Below, piece by piece: positions 16,763-26,314 of a DNA stretch of 64,000 bases (its first letter is position 1; each line of letters begins with the position of its first letter). This DNA is from CAVVYA01 sp963752345 (GTDB lineage: Bacteria; Pseudomonadota; Alphaproteobacteria; SMXQ01): assembly GCA_963752345.1 (NCBI GenBank), contig CAVVYA010000002.1, forward strand, positions 310,001-374,000, read 5' to 3'. Position numbers and translations under genes: made by a program. Under the pieces are notes generated by a model. It was given only the letters and a program-made list of their open reading frames with translations, was not told the origin of the DNA and searched no databases.

Positions 16763-17323
16763 CTGCAAAACTCCCTGTAGATCGCTTGAATATGGCGATT
16801 CTCAGGGCTTGGTGGAAGGGTAAATCGGTCATCGCTTCGGCAAGCGACCGTAAATTGACGGTCTGTCCGTATGGGCATGTTGGTAAAGCGCCGTTCGCTG
16901 CGCCACGGAGATCCGCCGGGCGCCATGATGTCATGATGCGGGGCTGGGCCAGGGGAGGTCGGTATTTGTCGTAAATCTCCGCAAACCGGGTCGGACGGCG
17001 ATCCTGGAGATGCGCTGTCCACCGGATTTCCGGCAAGTACGGGCGGATGGGGCAACGAGGCGCCAGTCCGAGCGGTGCCGTGCAAGTTGGATATCCCGGT
17101 CTCGAGCAAGCCTGCGGCACTCCGCTCCAGGCGTATCCAGCTTGGCTGGTACCCACTGCGCCTCTGCCCGCCACGCGCATGGACAGGCGCCGCCGGGTGG
17201 GGCAGAATTCGCCGTGCTGAACTGACATCGGGTCGCGGCGCGAGCCGGGCAGGCTTTCGCAACTCCGACATCGCTGCCGGTTAAACCGGTGTCGCCAAGC
17301 GACGCAGAAGAGCAGACGGGCGC
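16763..17323. other. Intergenic region, no gene seen
   Basis: 561 bases between the divergent DUF1190 and methyltransferase genes. Reading frames across it have no recognisable protein character. A small hairpin (TCGCTT-CGGC-AAGCGA, 16832-16847) about 70 bases upstream of the DUF1190 start could be a leader structure. Both promoters must lie here. Confidence 0.4.
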
Positions 17324-18059
17324 ATGCTGTCATCCACGCAATTCAATTTGACCGATAACAGCTTGCTGGCGGCCGGGCAGGTCCCGGAGTCGCGCTTCGG
17401 CGTGTGGTTTCTCGGGACGCGAGACCTGGGCGGTCCATGTGCTGGCCCGCGCTCTCAATGATCTGGAGCGGCTCATTCCGCAGCGTTCCGCGTCCTACGG
17501 CGTCATCGTCGATATCGGCTGTGGCTGGGGCCGCTCGTTCCAACTGCTGCATCAGCGTTTCAGGCCGCGCCGCCTGATCGGCATCGATGCCGATCCGGCG
17601 ATGCTCGCCGCCTCGGCCGCAGAAGCACGAAGGCGCGACATCCCGGTCGAATTCCGCCTGGAAAGCGCTTCGCAACTGTCGCTGCCCAGCGAGTCGGCCG
17701 ACATGGTGTTCTGTCACCAGACCTTCCACCACCTGGTCGACCAGGAAGGCGCGATCCGCGAGATCTTTCGTGTGCTGAAGCCCGGCGGCGTGCTGCTGAT
17801 GGCCGAATCGACCCGCCGCTATATCCATTCTTGGATCATCCGGCTGCTGTTCCGCCATGCCATGGACGTGCAGCGCACGGCCGATGAATATCTTGCCATG
17901 ATTCGCGGAGCCGGATTCCGCGTCGAACCGTCGGCGGTCTCCTATCCATTCTTGTGGTGGAGTCGTGCCGACCTCGGCATTCTCGAGCGTGTTTTCGGCA
18001 TCCAACCGCCGGCACAACGCGAGGAGACGCTTGTCAACCTCGTGGCGGTGCGGCCATAG
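17324..18059 (+). CDS. Class I SAM-dependent methyltransferase, one-base frameshift near the start
   Basis: About 244 aa when one base near 17418-17424 is dropped. The first 32 codons (MLSSTQFNLTDNSLL...) lead into RFGVWFLGT, and the next frame continues TWAVHVLARALNDLERL, which belongs to the same conserved N-terminal block. Then come the SAM motif VDIGCGWGRSFQLL, GIDADPAML (acidic loop), FCHQTFHHLVD and LKPGGVLLMAE. A downstream start near 17439 would give a shorter protein without the N-terminal helix. Substrate unknown. The end lies 12 bases from the converging aldo/keto reductase gene. Confidence 0.75.
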
Positions 18060-18071
18060 CGGCCTGCCCGG

Positions 18072-18917
18072 TTAGAGCACCGGCAGCTGTCGAGGCCGCG
18101 GACCGCGCGGGAAGGCCTTGTCGATGCGATCGATATCTTCCTCGGTGAGCTGCAGCGCGCCGGCGCCGGCGTTTTCCGCCAGATGCTCGGGGGCGACGGC
18201 TTTCGGAATAGCGAACGAGAACGGCCAGCGCAGCAGAAACCGCAGCGCCACCTGACGCGGTGTCGCGTTGTGGCTTTGGGCGATGTCCTGCAGCACCTTG
18301 CCGCTCCGCGTCTCCGGACCGGGAAATTTTCCGTGACCGAATGGCGCATAGGCGACGAAGGCGATGCCATGCCTGATGCACCAGGGGATGACCGCGTGTT
18401 CGGCGGCGCGCTCCTGCAGATTGTAGAGCACCTGGTTGCATACCAGGTTGTGACCGCCATCGAGACTCCAGACTTCATCCAGGTCATCGACGTCGAAATT
18501 GCTGACGCCCCACGACAGGATCTGGCCGTGGTGCTTGAGGTGCTCGAACGCGGCGATGGTTCCGGCCAACGGAAACGTCCCGCGCCAGTGCAGCAGGTAG
18601 CAGTCCAGATGGTCGGTCTTGAGTCGGGCGAGGGATTCCTGACAGGACAGCACCGTGCCCGCGTGGGTGGCATTGGTCGGCAAAACCTTGGATACCAGAA
18701 AGACCTCGTCGCGCCGGCCGGCAATGGCTTGTCCGACCAGTTCCTCGACTCGGCCCGACCCATACATCTCGGCCGTGTCGATGTGGTTCATGCCGTAGTC
18801 GAGTCCGAGGCGCAACGCGGCAATGGCGCGGGCGGGGCCCGCTTCTTCCAGGAACCAGGTGCCCTGGCCGATCACGGAGACCTTGCGTTTCGTCGGCCCA
18901 AACCGCCTGAGTTCCAT
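18072..18917 (-). CDS. Aldo/keto reductase
   Basis: 281 aa. The (beta/alpha)8 AKR fold is shown by VIGQGTW, the catalytic tetrad region NHIDTAEMYGSGRVEELVG (Asp and Tyr), FLVSKVLP (Lys), YLLHW (His) and the NADPH site near AIPKAVAPEHLAENAGA. It should be a cytoplasmic NADPH-dependent reductase of small carbonyl compounds. ATG 18917 gives the usual MELRRFG start; an in-frame ATG at 18956 is possible. A perfect FNR-type box at 19032-19045 lies 115 bases upstream of the chosen start, so it may belong to the stress island that begins here. Confidence 0.85.
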   Translation of the reverse strand: MELRRFGPTKRKVSVIGQGTWFLEEAGPARAIAALRLGLDYGMNHIDTAEMYGSGRVEELVGQAIAGRRDEVFLVSKVLPTNATHAGTVLSCQESLARLKTDHLDCYLLHWRGTFPLAGTIAAFEHLKHHGQILSWGVSNFDVDDLDEVWSLDGGHNLVCNQVLYNLQERAAEHAVIPWCIRHGIAFVAYAPFGHGKFPGPETRSGKVLQDIAQSHNATPRQVALRFLLRWPFSFAIPKAVAPEHLAENAGAGALQLTEEDIDRIDKAFPRGPRPRQLPVL

Positions 18918-19031
18918 GCTGCCTGCGCGGTGGCGGTTGGACGCGGCTGTTTCCATCGACTTGTCTCGCACAAGGGTTGATACGTGGGGCCGGCGCGCGC
19001 CTCCACTAAGCAGACCATCGGGACCTTCGCA

Positions 19032-19045
19032 TTGACCGGTGTCAA
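19032..19045. promoter_or_regulatory. FNR/FixK-type box (site 1)
   Basis: TTGACCGGTGTCAA, a perfect TTGAC-N4-GTCAA palindrome, between the divergent aldo/keto reductase and DUF5335 genes. One of seven such sites confined to 19.0-30.8 kb. Confidence 0.7.
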
Positions 19046-19089
19046 CGCCTTCCCAGCGTCGAGAGAATGGATGGTCTTGGCGGCGGGAA

Positions 19090-19103
19090 TTGACGGCCAT
19101 CAT
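19090..19103. promoter_or_regulatory. Near-match FNR/FixK-type box (site 1b)
   Basis: TTGACGGCCATCAT differs from the TTGA-N6-TCAA consensus in the last base only. It lies 111 bases upstream of the DUF5335 start and could serve the rightward unit. Confidence 0.4.
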
Positions 19104-19213
19104 GGCGTGCTGACGCGAGGCCGCACTACGATGCCCGCCACGCGAAACCCGGAACAATGGAGCGCTGGGCCGCGTCGGTATTGCGGCGCCGTTCCTTCAT
19201 CGTGGTGGCAAAC

Positions 19214-19597
19214 ATGGCTCTCAAGAAACTCGACAAGGCGGAATGGCAAGGCTTGTTCGACCATCTTTCGAAAATCCTGATGGGCAAACGTGCCGAGATC
19301 GAAACGGCGTCGCTCGACTGGGGCGACCAGATCGAGGCGGAGTGGCTACCCTTTCTGGGCATCACTTACGATCCCAAAAACGACCTCGTCGAGATCGTGC
19401 TGGAAAGCCCGAAGCGAGAGAACATCGATCATCTCATCTATCATCCGCGGGAAATCTACATCGATGTCGGCGGCTCAGGCTTCCGCAGCATGGCGATCAT
19501 CGACGGCGACGGCGTGATGCAGATCGTGACCTTGCGCGATCCCCTGATGCTGCCGCCACCGGCGCAACAGCAAAGCCACCGGCCCGCGGCGCGCTGA
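19214..19597 (+). CDS. DUF5335 family protein
   Basis: 127 aa starting MALKKLDKAEWQGLFDHLSK. Family hallmarks: the KLDKAEW opening, GDQIEAEWLPFLGITYDPKNDLVEI in the middle, HLIYHPREIYIDVG, and MQIVTLRDPL near the end. It is small, soluble and of unknown function. I chose the internal ATG because the upstream extension is not family-like; the ribosome site is weak. It sits 73 bases before the sugar dehydrogenase gene on the same strand and downstream of one perfect and one imperfect FNR-type box. Confidence 0.75.
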   Translation: MALKKLDKAEWQGLFDHLSKILMGKRAEIETASLDWGDQIEAEWLPFLGITYDPKNDLVEIVLESPKRENIDHLIYHPREIYIDVGGSGFRSMAIIDGDGVMQIVTLRDPLMLPPPAQQQSHRPAAR

Positions 19598-19670
19598 AGA
19601 TCATCCGATACCAGAGGTCGGCTGAAGGCGTTCGCCTTGGGCGCGGGCCTCGTGAAGGAAGGATCATGCC

Positions 19671-21021
19671 ATGCCCATCAGCCTTCACCTGCCGCGCAGA
19701 ATGGTGTCCAGAGTTTGCCTCGGGCTGGTCACGTGCGGGGCCGCGTTGACGCTCGCCGCGTCCGCCGCATCGGCCGCCGAGTGCGCCGCGGACAATGGCG
19801 GCTTGACCCTGGCCGACGGCGTTTGCGCCACGGTCTTCGCCGACAATCTGGGCCAGGCGCGGCATATGGCGGTGGGGCCCGACGGCACGCTCTATGTCAA
19901 CACCTGGCGCTCGCCCTACAAGAAGGACGCCAAGATTCCGCCGGGTGGCTGGCTTGTGGCGCTGCGCGACAACGACGGCGACGGCCGCGCCGAATATGTC
20001 CGGCGCTTCGGTCCGGACAGCGCCAGCGGCGTCGGCGGCACCGGCATCGCTATTTACAACAACTTCCTTTACGTCGAATCGAACGGCAACATCGAACGCT
20101 ACGCGATGTCGGCAACGCCGCTGCCGCAGGGGCCGGCCTCAGTGGTGGTCTCGGGCCTCCCCATGGACGGCGATCACACGATGCACAGCATTGCCATCGC
20201 CAAGGACGGCGCGTTGTTCGTCAATTCGGGCTCGCCCTCCAATGCCTGCCAGCTCAAGAACCGGGTGCTCCACTCGACCGGCAAGGATCCGTGCAATGAA
20301 CTGGCGACCCGCGCCGGCTTGTGGAAATACGACGCCAACCGAGCTCAGCAGCAGTTCAGCCCGTCCGAGCGTTATGTGACGGGGCTGCGCAACACGGTGG
20401 CGCTGGCTCTCAGGCGCCAATGACCTGCTCTATGCCGTCCAGCATGGCCGCGACCAGTTGCATGAAAATTGGCCGGAGCGCTTCACGCCCGAACAGGGGT
20501 CAGAACTGCCGGCGGAGATGCTGGTGCGCGTCGATCCCGGCGCCGACTACGGCTGGCCCTATTGTTATTACGACGGTCTCCAGAATCGCTATGTGCTGGC
20601 ACCGGAATATGGCGGCGACGGCAAGCGTACCGAGCGCTGCACGGCTGCGACCGAGCCGGTCGCCGTCTACCCGGCTCACTGGGCGCCCAACGGACTGCTG
20701 TTCTACACCGGCAACGGCCTGCCGGGGCGCTACCGCAACGGCGCTTTCATCGCCTTCCACGGTTCGTGGAACCGGATCAAGCAGGATGGCTACAACGTGG
20801 TGTTCCAGCCGATGGATCAGTCCGGTAAGCCGAGCGGCAAGTTCGAAATTTTCGCGGATGGCTTCGCCGGTCCGGACAAGTCGCCGGAAGGCGCCGCGCA
20901 TCGCCCGACCGGGCTGGCCATGGGACTCGACGGCGCGCTCTACATCAGTGACGATCAAGGCGGCCGCATCTACCGCATCCAGGCACGTCCCGAAGCCGCC
21001 GAGACGCCGCGATCGCGCTGA
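19671..21021 (+). CDS. Periplasmic PQQ-type sugar (sorbosone-like) dehydrogenase, one-base frameshift
   Basis: About 449 aa after dropping one base near 20411-20414. A signal peptide (about 1-37, ending ASAASAAE) precedes a six-bladed propeller: GLTLADGVCATVFADNLGQARHMAV, GGTGIAIYNN, then in the second frame DPGADYGWPYCYYDG, HWAPNGLLFYTG, GAFIAFHGSWNR and HRPTGLAMGLDGALYISDDQ. These are hallmarks of the soluble glucose/sorbosone dehydrogenase family, which oxidises sugars or aldehydes with PQQ in the periplasm. At the break, LALS joins ANDLLYAVQHGRDQLHENWP if one G is removed. A bidirectional terminator follows. Confidence 0.78.
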
Positions 21022-21054
21022 AATCCGCGTCGGTTAGCGCGTGAGTTTCGTTCA

Positions 21055-21088
21055 CAAAAAAGGGTGCTCGACGGAGCACCTTTTTTGT
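21055..21088. terminator. Bidirectional intrinsic terminator between convergent genes
   Basis: A run of A, the stem GGTGCTC-GACG-GAGCACC and a run of six T. The symmetric A and T tracts make it work on either strand, and it lies exactly between the converging sugar dehydrogenase and aldehyde dehydrogenase genes. Confidence 0.85.
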
Positions 21089-21118
21089 GCGGCCAGCGGC
21101 GGCCCGACAAGTCCGCGG

Positions 21119-22615
21119 TCAAAACGGATATTCGCGCGGTGTGCGCTGGGCGGTGATCCAGTGGACCCGGGTGAATTCCTCCATGATCCATTCGCCGCCG
21201 TAGCGGCCGAGGCCGCTGTTCTTCTCGCCGCCGAACGGACTGTTCGGCTGGTCGTCCACGCTCGAATCGTTGATGTGCGTCATGCCGGCGTCGATGCCGA
21301 GGGCGAAGCGGGTCGCGCGCGCCTCGTTGGCGCTGAACACGGCGCTCGACAGGCCGTATTCGGTGTCGTTGGCGACCCGCAATGCTTCCGCGTCGCCGTT
21401 GACTTTGATCAGCGGCGCGACGGGGCCGAAGGTCTCGTTCCTGGCGATCGCCATGTCGTTCCTCACGTCGACGAAGACATGGGGCGGCAGCACGAGTCCC
21501 TGCGGGTCGCCGCCGAGGATTTGGCGGGCGCCTTGTTCGCGCGCCTGATTCATGAAACCCATCATCCGCTTGAGCTGCGACTGATTGATGATCGGGCCGA
21601 TGACCGTGTCCGAAGCGTTCGGATCCCCGTATTTCAACTTCTGCGCATGCTCGATGAAACGATCGCAGAAATCGTCGTAGAGATGGGCGTCGACGATCAG
21701 CCGGTTCGAGCTCATGCAGATCTGGCCCTGATGCAGGAAGCGGCTGAAGATCGCGCTCGGCACGGCCTGTTCGAGGTCGGCGTCGTCGAGCACCACGAAC
21801 GGCGAATTGCCGCCGAGTTCGAGCGCGACTTTCTTGAGCAGGGGACCGGACGAGATGGCCAGACCGGCGACGTGGCGGCCGGCCGCCGTCGATCCCGTAA
21901 AGGACATGAACGAGGCGAGTGGATGCTGGCTGAAGGAATCGCCGATCTCGCTGCTGGCGCCGATCACCACGTTGAGCACGCCGGCCGGCAGGCCCGCCTC
22001 TTCGAAAATCTTCGCCAACAGCAGGCCACCGGTGACCGGCGTGTCCTGGGACGGCTTCAGCACGACGGCATTGCCCAGCGCCACGGCGGGACCGACGGAC
22101 CGGTTCGACAGGTAGGTCGGAAAATTCCACGGGCTGATCACGCCGATGACGCCGACCGGCTGGCGATAGACTCGGCTTTCCGTGCCTTCGCGGTCGATCG
22201 GCAGCAGGCGTCCCGTCACATTGTGGGCGAAGGACGCTGCTTCGCGTGTGATGCCCTCGGTGAGTTGCCATTCGATCTCGGCCTTGATCCGGGTGCTGCC
22301 CGATTCGTGAATCAGCCAGTCGACGATCTCGTCGTGGCGCGCCTCCATAATGGCGGCCGCCCGGAGCAGCACGGCCTCGCGCGCGTCCGGCAGCGTTTGC
22401 GCCCAGGAAACCTGGGCCTTCACCGCGGCCTCGTAGGCTTCGTCGATGTCCTGTTGATTGGCCATGGCGATCTCGGTCAGCGTCTCGCCGGAATAGGGGT
22501 TGGTATCCGTGAGCCGGCGGCTGGCGCGTCCGTGACGCCAGGCGCCGTTGATGTACTGACCGTCGAAGCCGCTGTTGTAGCGGGGCGGCGTGGGTGGAAT
22601 TGGCTGCGCGCGCAT
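21119..22615 (-). CDS. NAD(P)-dependent aldehyde dehydrogenase (benzaldehyde/vanillin type)
   Basis: 498 aa, full length for the ALDH superfamily. Motifs: FNGAWRHG-like start (YINGAWRHGRASRRL), PWNFPTYLS cofactor loop, FTGSTAAGR, general base Glu in LELGGNSPF, nucleophile Cys in GQICMSSNR, and the closing EFTRVHWITAQ. The sequence style is that of benzaldehyde, salicylaldehyde or vanillin dehydrogenases, oxidising an aldehyde to an acid. It is the last gene of the leftward BON-alcohol dehydrogenase-aldehyde dehydrogenase run, so an alcohol-to-acid sequence is plausible. Confidence 0.88.
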   Translation of the reverse strand: MRAQPIPPTPPRYNSGFDGQYINGAWRHGRASRRLTDTNPYSGETLTEIAMANQQDIDEAYEAAVKAQVSWAQTLPDAREAVLLRAAAIMEARHDEIVDWLIHESGSTRIKAEIEWQLTEGITREAASFAHNVTGRLLPIDREGTESRVYRQPVGVIGVISPWNFPTYLSNRSVGPAVALGNAVVLKPSQDTPVTGGLLLAKIFEEAGLPAGVLNVVIGASSEIGDSFSQHPLASFMSFTGSTAAGRHVAGLAISSGPLLKKVALELGGNSPFVVLDDADLEQAVPSAIFSRFLHQGQICMSSNRLIVDAHLYDDFCDRFIEHAQKLKYGDPNASDTVIGPIINQSQLKRMMGFMNQAREQGARQILGGDPQGLVLPPHVFVDVRNDMAIARNETFGPVAPLIKVNGDAEALRVANDTEYGLSSAVFSANEARATRFALGIDAGMTHINDSSVDDQPNSPFGGEKNSGLGRYGGEWIMEEFTRVHWITAQRTPREYPF

Positions 22616-22688
22616 GTCGACCTCGTCTGTTCGGGTTCGGATGGGAGGCGGGAAATGGCGCGACGGCTCACGCGGCCCGGGTCTGCCG

Positions 22689-23699
22689 CTACTTTTCTCG
22701 CCAAATCCTGAGCACGACCCGGCCGAGCACCTGGCTGGTTTCGAGCTGTTGGTGCGCCTTGGCCGCTTCGGCCAGGGGATAGATGGCGCTGATCGGCACC
22801 TGCAGCGGAATTTCCTCGGCCGCGCGCTTGAGCCGCGCGTAATCCCGCGGGCCGGCTTCGGCGTCGTAGGATGTCATCTCCAGCTTGCGCCGCTTGCGTG
22901 GCTCCGGATCGACGCCGTTGGGCCACGCGACGCGCCCGCCGTCGCTCACCAGATCGAGCAGTCGCTCGAGATTTTCGCCGCCGCCCAAGGCGAGCACCGC
23001 GTCGATACCGTCAGGTGCGATCTCGCGCAGCTTGTCCGCGGCATCGTCCTTGCGCGCGTCAATGACGGTATCGGCGCCGAGCTTGCGCGCCAGCGTCGCG
23101 CCGCGATGGTGCGACGCGGTCGCTATGACATGGGCGAGCCGCCGGTTGGCGAACTGCACGGCGAGCGTTCCGACGGCACCCGTGGCACCGAAAATCAGCA
23201 CGGTTTCGCCCTTGCGGACGCGCAGATGGTCTTCGATACCCTGGAACGCCGTCAGGCTGGTGACGCAACCCGCGCCGGCCTCGAGCAGGGAAAGATGCTC
23301 GGGCGGCGCCGCGGCGAGATCGTGGTCGACCGCGACATACTCGGCGTAGAAGCCGCCCTTCTTGTTGGCCCAGTCGTAGGACCAGACCCGGTCGCCGACA
23401 TGCAGGTTGCGCACGCGCGAGCCCTTCGCCGCGACCATGCCCGCACCGTCGAGGCCGAGGATGAGCGGAAATTTCGGACGGCCCTTGGGCCGCCAGGCGC
23501 CGGTTCGCACTTCGATGTCCCACACGCCGACGCCCGCTGCGTAGAGTTCGATCAGCACCTCATGGGGCGCGATCTCGGGTACGGGAACCTCGTGGATCCG
23601 GATGACCTGCGGCGGGCCGAACTTGTCGATCGCCGCGGCCTTCATCGTCGTCGTCGAGACGGCGCGTGGCTTACCCTTCGGTGTCAGCAAGGTCGCCAT
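22689..23699 (-). CDS. Zinc-independent MDR alcohol dehydrogenase / quinone oxidoreductase
   Basis: 336 aa, medium-chain dehydrogenase/reductase fold. The N-terminal GroES-like part has GVWDIEVRTGAWRPKG and PLILGLDGAGMVAAKGS, without the catalytic-zinc Cys and His of classical alcohol dehydrogenases. The Rossmann part has LIFGATGAVGTLAVQFA. Such proteins reduce quinones or enals with NADPH. ATG 23699 has AAAGGG upstream; ATG 23645 (MKAAAIDKFG) is the alternative and matches the usual family start. It follows the BON gene by 65 bases and precedes the aldehyde dehydrogenase. Confidence 0.83.
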   Translation of the reverse strand: MATLLTPKGKPRAVSTTTMKAAAIDKFGPPQVIRIHEVPVPEIAPHEVLIELYAAGVGVWDIEVRTGAWRPKGRPKFPLILGLDGAGMVAAKGSRVRNLHVGDRVWSYDWANKKGGFYAEYVAVDHDLAAAPPEHLSLLEAGAGCVTSLTAFQGIEDHLRVRKGETVLIFGATGAVGTLAVQFANRRLAHVIATASHHRGATLARKLGADTVIDARKDDAADKLREIAPDGIDAVLALGGGENLERLLDLVSDGGRVAWPNGVDPEPRKRRKLEMTSYDAEAGPRDYARLKRAAEEIPLQVPISAIYPLAEAAKAHQQLETSQVLGRVVLRIWREK

Positions 23700-23764
23700 G
23701 GACGGGGCCCTTTCATGGTGTTGCATCGCGGCGCCTGGCTCCCTTGCAGCGGTTATCGGCGACA

Positions 23765-24418
23765 TCACGGGCTGATGACGATCCGGTTGTCGACCTTGGT
23801 GACGCCCGGCGCCGCCCACGCGGCGCGCTCGGCTTCCTGGCGCTCCGCCCAGGAGCGCACCGTGCCGCGTAGGACGACCTCGCTGCCGTTGGCCTCGACG
23901 ACGATGCGGCCGGCATCGAGCTCGGCGATGCGTTTGAGGGCCTCTTCGATCTTCTTCTTGATCTCGGTCGGCTCGACCTTGGGCTTGAGCTTGATCAGGT
24001 TGCTGATGCCTTTGACGCCCTTCACGCGCCGTACGGCCGCCTCGGCCCGCTCGCGCTGATAATTCCATTCGACGTTGCCTTCGAGGGTGACCCAGCCGTT
24101 CTTGACGATGATCTTGATCTGTTCCCAGGAGTAAGGCAGTTCGTTGCGCAGCGAGGCCACCGCGTCGCGCGCGATTTCCGGATCGGGCCGCTGATCCGCG
24201 CTCGGCAGCCGCACCTCGAGGTCATTGGCCACCGCAACCACGCCCGCCACGCGCTTGGCGTCTGTTTCGGCCTGGTATTTCTGGCTGTAGCTGCGCACGA
24301 AGCCCGTAAGCGTCACCACGCCGTTGTGGACCGTGACCGCGATATCGGTGGCGTCGATATCGGGATCCCAGCGCAATTCTTGTTCCACGTCGCGTTTGAT
24401 CTCTTCATCGGATCTCAT
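23765..24418 (-). CDS. Triple BON-domain protein
   Basis: 217 aa made of three BON repeats: about 3-70 (VTVHNGVVTLTGFV), 78-145 (IIVKNGWVTLEGNVEW) and 150-217 (IVVEANGSEVVLRGTVRSW). Each has the GxVxLxG turn and a following helix ending in a GV..V.N pattern. No signal peptide, so cytoplasmic. BON proteins such as OsmY bind membranes or act as chaperones under osmotic and envelope stress. A box TTGAGAACGGTCAA lies 95 bases upstream, making this the first gene of an FNR-type-controlled leftward unit. Confidence 0.85.
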   Translation of the reverse strand: MRSDEEIKRDVEQELRWDPDIDATDIAVTVHNGVVTLTGFVRSYSQKYQAETDAKRVAGVVAVANDLEVRLPSADQRPDPEIARDAVASLRNELPYSWEQIKIIVKNGWVTLEGNVEWNYQRERAEAAVRRVKGVKGISNLIKLKPKVEPTEIKKKIEEALKRIAELDAGRIVVEANGSEVVLRGTVRSWAERQEAERAAWAAPGVTKVDNRIVISP

Positions 24419-24512
24419 GATCGCCTCCAGGATGTGAAGTGCGTCCGGAATGCACGCCGGTCGTCAGGCCGTGATCATGCCGCCAACCTACCTTCGATGA
24501 GCGGATCTGGCG

Positions 24513-24526
24513 TTGAGAACGGTCAA
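24513..24526. promoter_or_regulatory. FNR/FixK-type box (site 2) upstream of BON gene
   Basis: TTGAGAACGGTCAA fits TTGA-N6-TCAA. It lies 95 bases upstream of the leftward BON start and 45 bases beyond the end of the DsbA-like gene. Confidence 0.6.
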
Positions 24527-24570
24527 AGCAGCCGCGTTATCTTGCACTCCCGCAACGCTATGGCCGCGGC

Positions 24571-25129
24571 CTACGCAGCGCTTTGGCCGGCGGCTCTCCG
24601 CAGCGCCGTGAACAGCGTTTCGAAATCCCATGAGCCATCGTGGCGAACGCCGTTGATGAAGAAGGTCGGTGTGCCATTCACGCCGCTGCGCACGCCGCTC
24701 ATGAAATCCTCGCGAACTTTCGGCGCATGGACATGCGTGGCGAGATCCTGGCCGAACCGTCCGAGGTCGAGGCCGAGCGCCTCGGCATAGAGCAGCAGAT
24801 GCTGCGGTGTCGAGGGCCTGCTGATGCGCGAACAGCATGTCGTGCATGGCCCAGAATTTATGTTGCGCGCCCGCAGCTTCCGCGGCTTCGGCCGCCTGCT
24901 CGGCATGGGGATGAATGGTGGTGAGTGGGAAATGGCGGAAGACGTACTGCATGTCGCCGTCCATGCGGTCGAGGATAGCCGTTACGATCTGGTGGGCAGC
25001 GCCGCAAAATGGGCATTCGTAGTCGCCATACTCGACCAGCGAGACAGGCGCGTTCGCCGGTCCGCGAATATGGTCGCGGCCCTTCGCCACGGGCAGGGCC
25101 AATGTCGCTCCCCATCCTGTCATGCTCAT
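24571..25129 (-). CDS. DsbA-like thioredoxin-fold oxidoreductase, one-base frameshift
   Basis: About 185 aa if one base near 24806-24810 is ignored. The active site is YGDYECPFCG (CxxC), followed by the helical insert HPHAEQAAEAAEAAG, and in the second frame LLLYAEALGLDLGRF and the cis-Pro loop GVNGTPTFFINGV. The domain is the Thioredoxin_4/DsbA-like type, here without a signal peptide, so probably cytoplasmic. ATG 25129 has AGGAGT upstream, and its ATGA overlaps the stop of the redoxin gene, so the two are translationally coupled. The break sits at a GG pair and both halves are conserved. Confidence 0.75.
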
Positions 25130-25647
25130 GACCGACTCCTGTTCTGCCTGTCTTTTTCCATGCCTTCCAGCGCCTGCAGAATGCCGTCGGCGCCGGGGTT
25201 CAAGCCGACCGGCGAGACATAGCTCCAATAGACGGCGCCGTCCGGATCGATGACGAACAACGATCTCTCGCTGACGCCGTCACGCTTGCGATAGGAATTG
25301 TAAGAGCGCGCCGTTTCGCCCTTCGGCTCGAAATCGGCGAGCAGCGGAAAACGGATGTTATTGTGCTTGGCGAAGGCGAGATGGCACCACACGCTGTCGA
25401 CCGAAATCCCGAGGAGTTCCGCGTTGTGCCTCTTAAATTCCGGCATCACCTCCTGATAGAGCACCATCTGGTCGCTGCACACCGGACTCCAATCGTTGGG
25501 GTAGAACGCCAGAATCAGCGGCTGCCCGCGAAAGTCGGATGGCGAGATTTCCTGGTCGGGGGTGCGGTGAAGGCGGAACTCGGGCGCCGGCGTGCCTTTC
25601 GGCAAAGGCGCGCGTGGTTGCGTCGGGCTGATCGGTTGTGTGTTCAT
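25126..25647 (-). CDS. Peroxiredoxin-like redoxin (AhpC/TSA fold)
   Basis: 173 aa. The AhpC/TSA features are FRLHRTPDQEISPSDFRGQPLILAFYPNDWSPVCSDQM, with the peroxidatic Cys in SPVC and the preceding Pro and Thr/Ser, and Arg in VSERSLFVIDPDG. A resolving Cys may be the one in DSVWCHLAF, which is unusual. ATG 25647 has AAGGAAGG upstream; a GTG at 25677 is less likely. A perfect box TTGATGGCTGTCAA lies 82 bases upstream. It forms an operon with the DsbA-like protein through an ATGA overlap, pointing to thiol-based peroxide defence. Confidence 0.85.
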   Translation of the reverse strand: MNTQPISPTQPRAPLPKGTPAPEFRLHRTPDQEISPSDFRGQPLILAFYPNDWSPVCSDQMVLYQEVMPEFKRHNAELLGISVDSVWCHLAFAKHNNIRFPLLADFEPKGETARSYNSYRKRDGVSERSLFVIDPDGAVYWSYVSPVGLNPGADGILQALEGMEKDRQNRSRS

Positions 25648-25728
25648 CGCGCGCAAACCTTCCTTCCGTGCGTTCACGCATTGGCGAATGCGGCAGCCTC
25701 AGGATAAGTCGACGCACACGCTAACGCC

Positions 25729-25742
25729 TTGATGGCTGTCAA
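25729..25742. promoter_or_regulatory. FNR/FixK-type box (site 3) upstream of redoxin gene
   Basis: TTGATGGCTGTCAA, 82 bases upstream of the leftward redoxin start. It is one of two boxes in the divergent region between redoxin and the PRC-barrel gene. Confidence 0.7.
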
Positions 25743-25799
25743 CATGGACGGGCGCGAGAGTTGCGCGTCGACCGTGGATGGCGCGCTACCGTCGCACGA

Positions 25800-25813
25800 T
25801 TGACGGCGGTCAA
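25800..25813. promoter_or_regulatory. FNR/FixK-type box (site 4) upstream of PRC-barrel gene
   Basis: TTGACGGCGGTCAA, a perfect TTGAC-N4-GTCAA palindrome 112 bases upstream of the rightward PRC-barrel start. Confidence 0.7.
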
Positions 25814-25924
25814 GGCGCGGCACCATTGCTCATCCTAGGGTTCGGACAGGCCGCTTCGAGGCCGCCTACGCAATCGGCCGCGGGTTTCGCGACACGCGGA
25901 CATTCCCAACATGGGAGAACGATC

Positions 25925-26314
25925 ATGAAGAAGTTCTATGCTCTGCCAGTGGCGGCAATGGCTGCCGGGATGATCATGACGCTGAACGTGCAACCTGCGT
26001 TGCCCCAGGCCGCCGTGGACATCATGGTGGTCGACGTGGCGAAAGTCGCCACCGGGTATCGCACCAGCAAGCTCACCGGCAAAGGGGTGCAGAACGACAA
26101 GAACGAGAAGATCGGCTCGATCGACGATTTCATCATCGCGCAGGACAAGGTGCTGTTCGTTGTCCTCCAGGTCGGCGGCTTTCTCGGCGTCGGCGGCAAG
26201 CTGATCGCCGTTCCCTATGAGATGCTCCAGATCAGCGAGAACGGCGACAAGATCGTCATGCCCAACGCAAGCAAAGAGGATCTCAGGAAGGTGCCGGAAT
26301 TCAAATACAGCTGA
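25925..26314 (+). CDS. Secreted PRC-barrel protein
   Basis: 129 aa from an ATG preceded by GGGAGAA. A signal peptide spans about residues 1-30 (LPVAAMAAGMIMTLNVQPALPQA). The rest is one PRC-barrel-like domain: YRTSKLTGKGVQNDKNEKIGSIDDFIIAQDKVLFVVLQVGGFLGVGGKLIAVPYEML. PRC-barrels bind proteins or RNA, and short secreted versions are common in alphaproteobacteria with unknown roles. It is a single-gene unit under its own FNR-type box, next to dnaK. Confidence 0.82.
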   Translation: MKKFYALPVAAMAAGMIMTLNVQPALPQAAVDIMVVDVAKVATGYRTSKLTGKGVQNDKNEKIGSIDDFIIAQDKVLFVVLQVGGFLGVGGKLIAVPYEMLQISENGDKIVMPNASKEDLRKVPEFKYS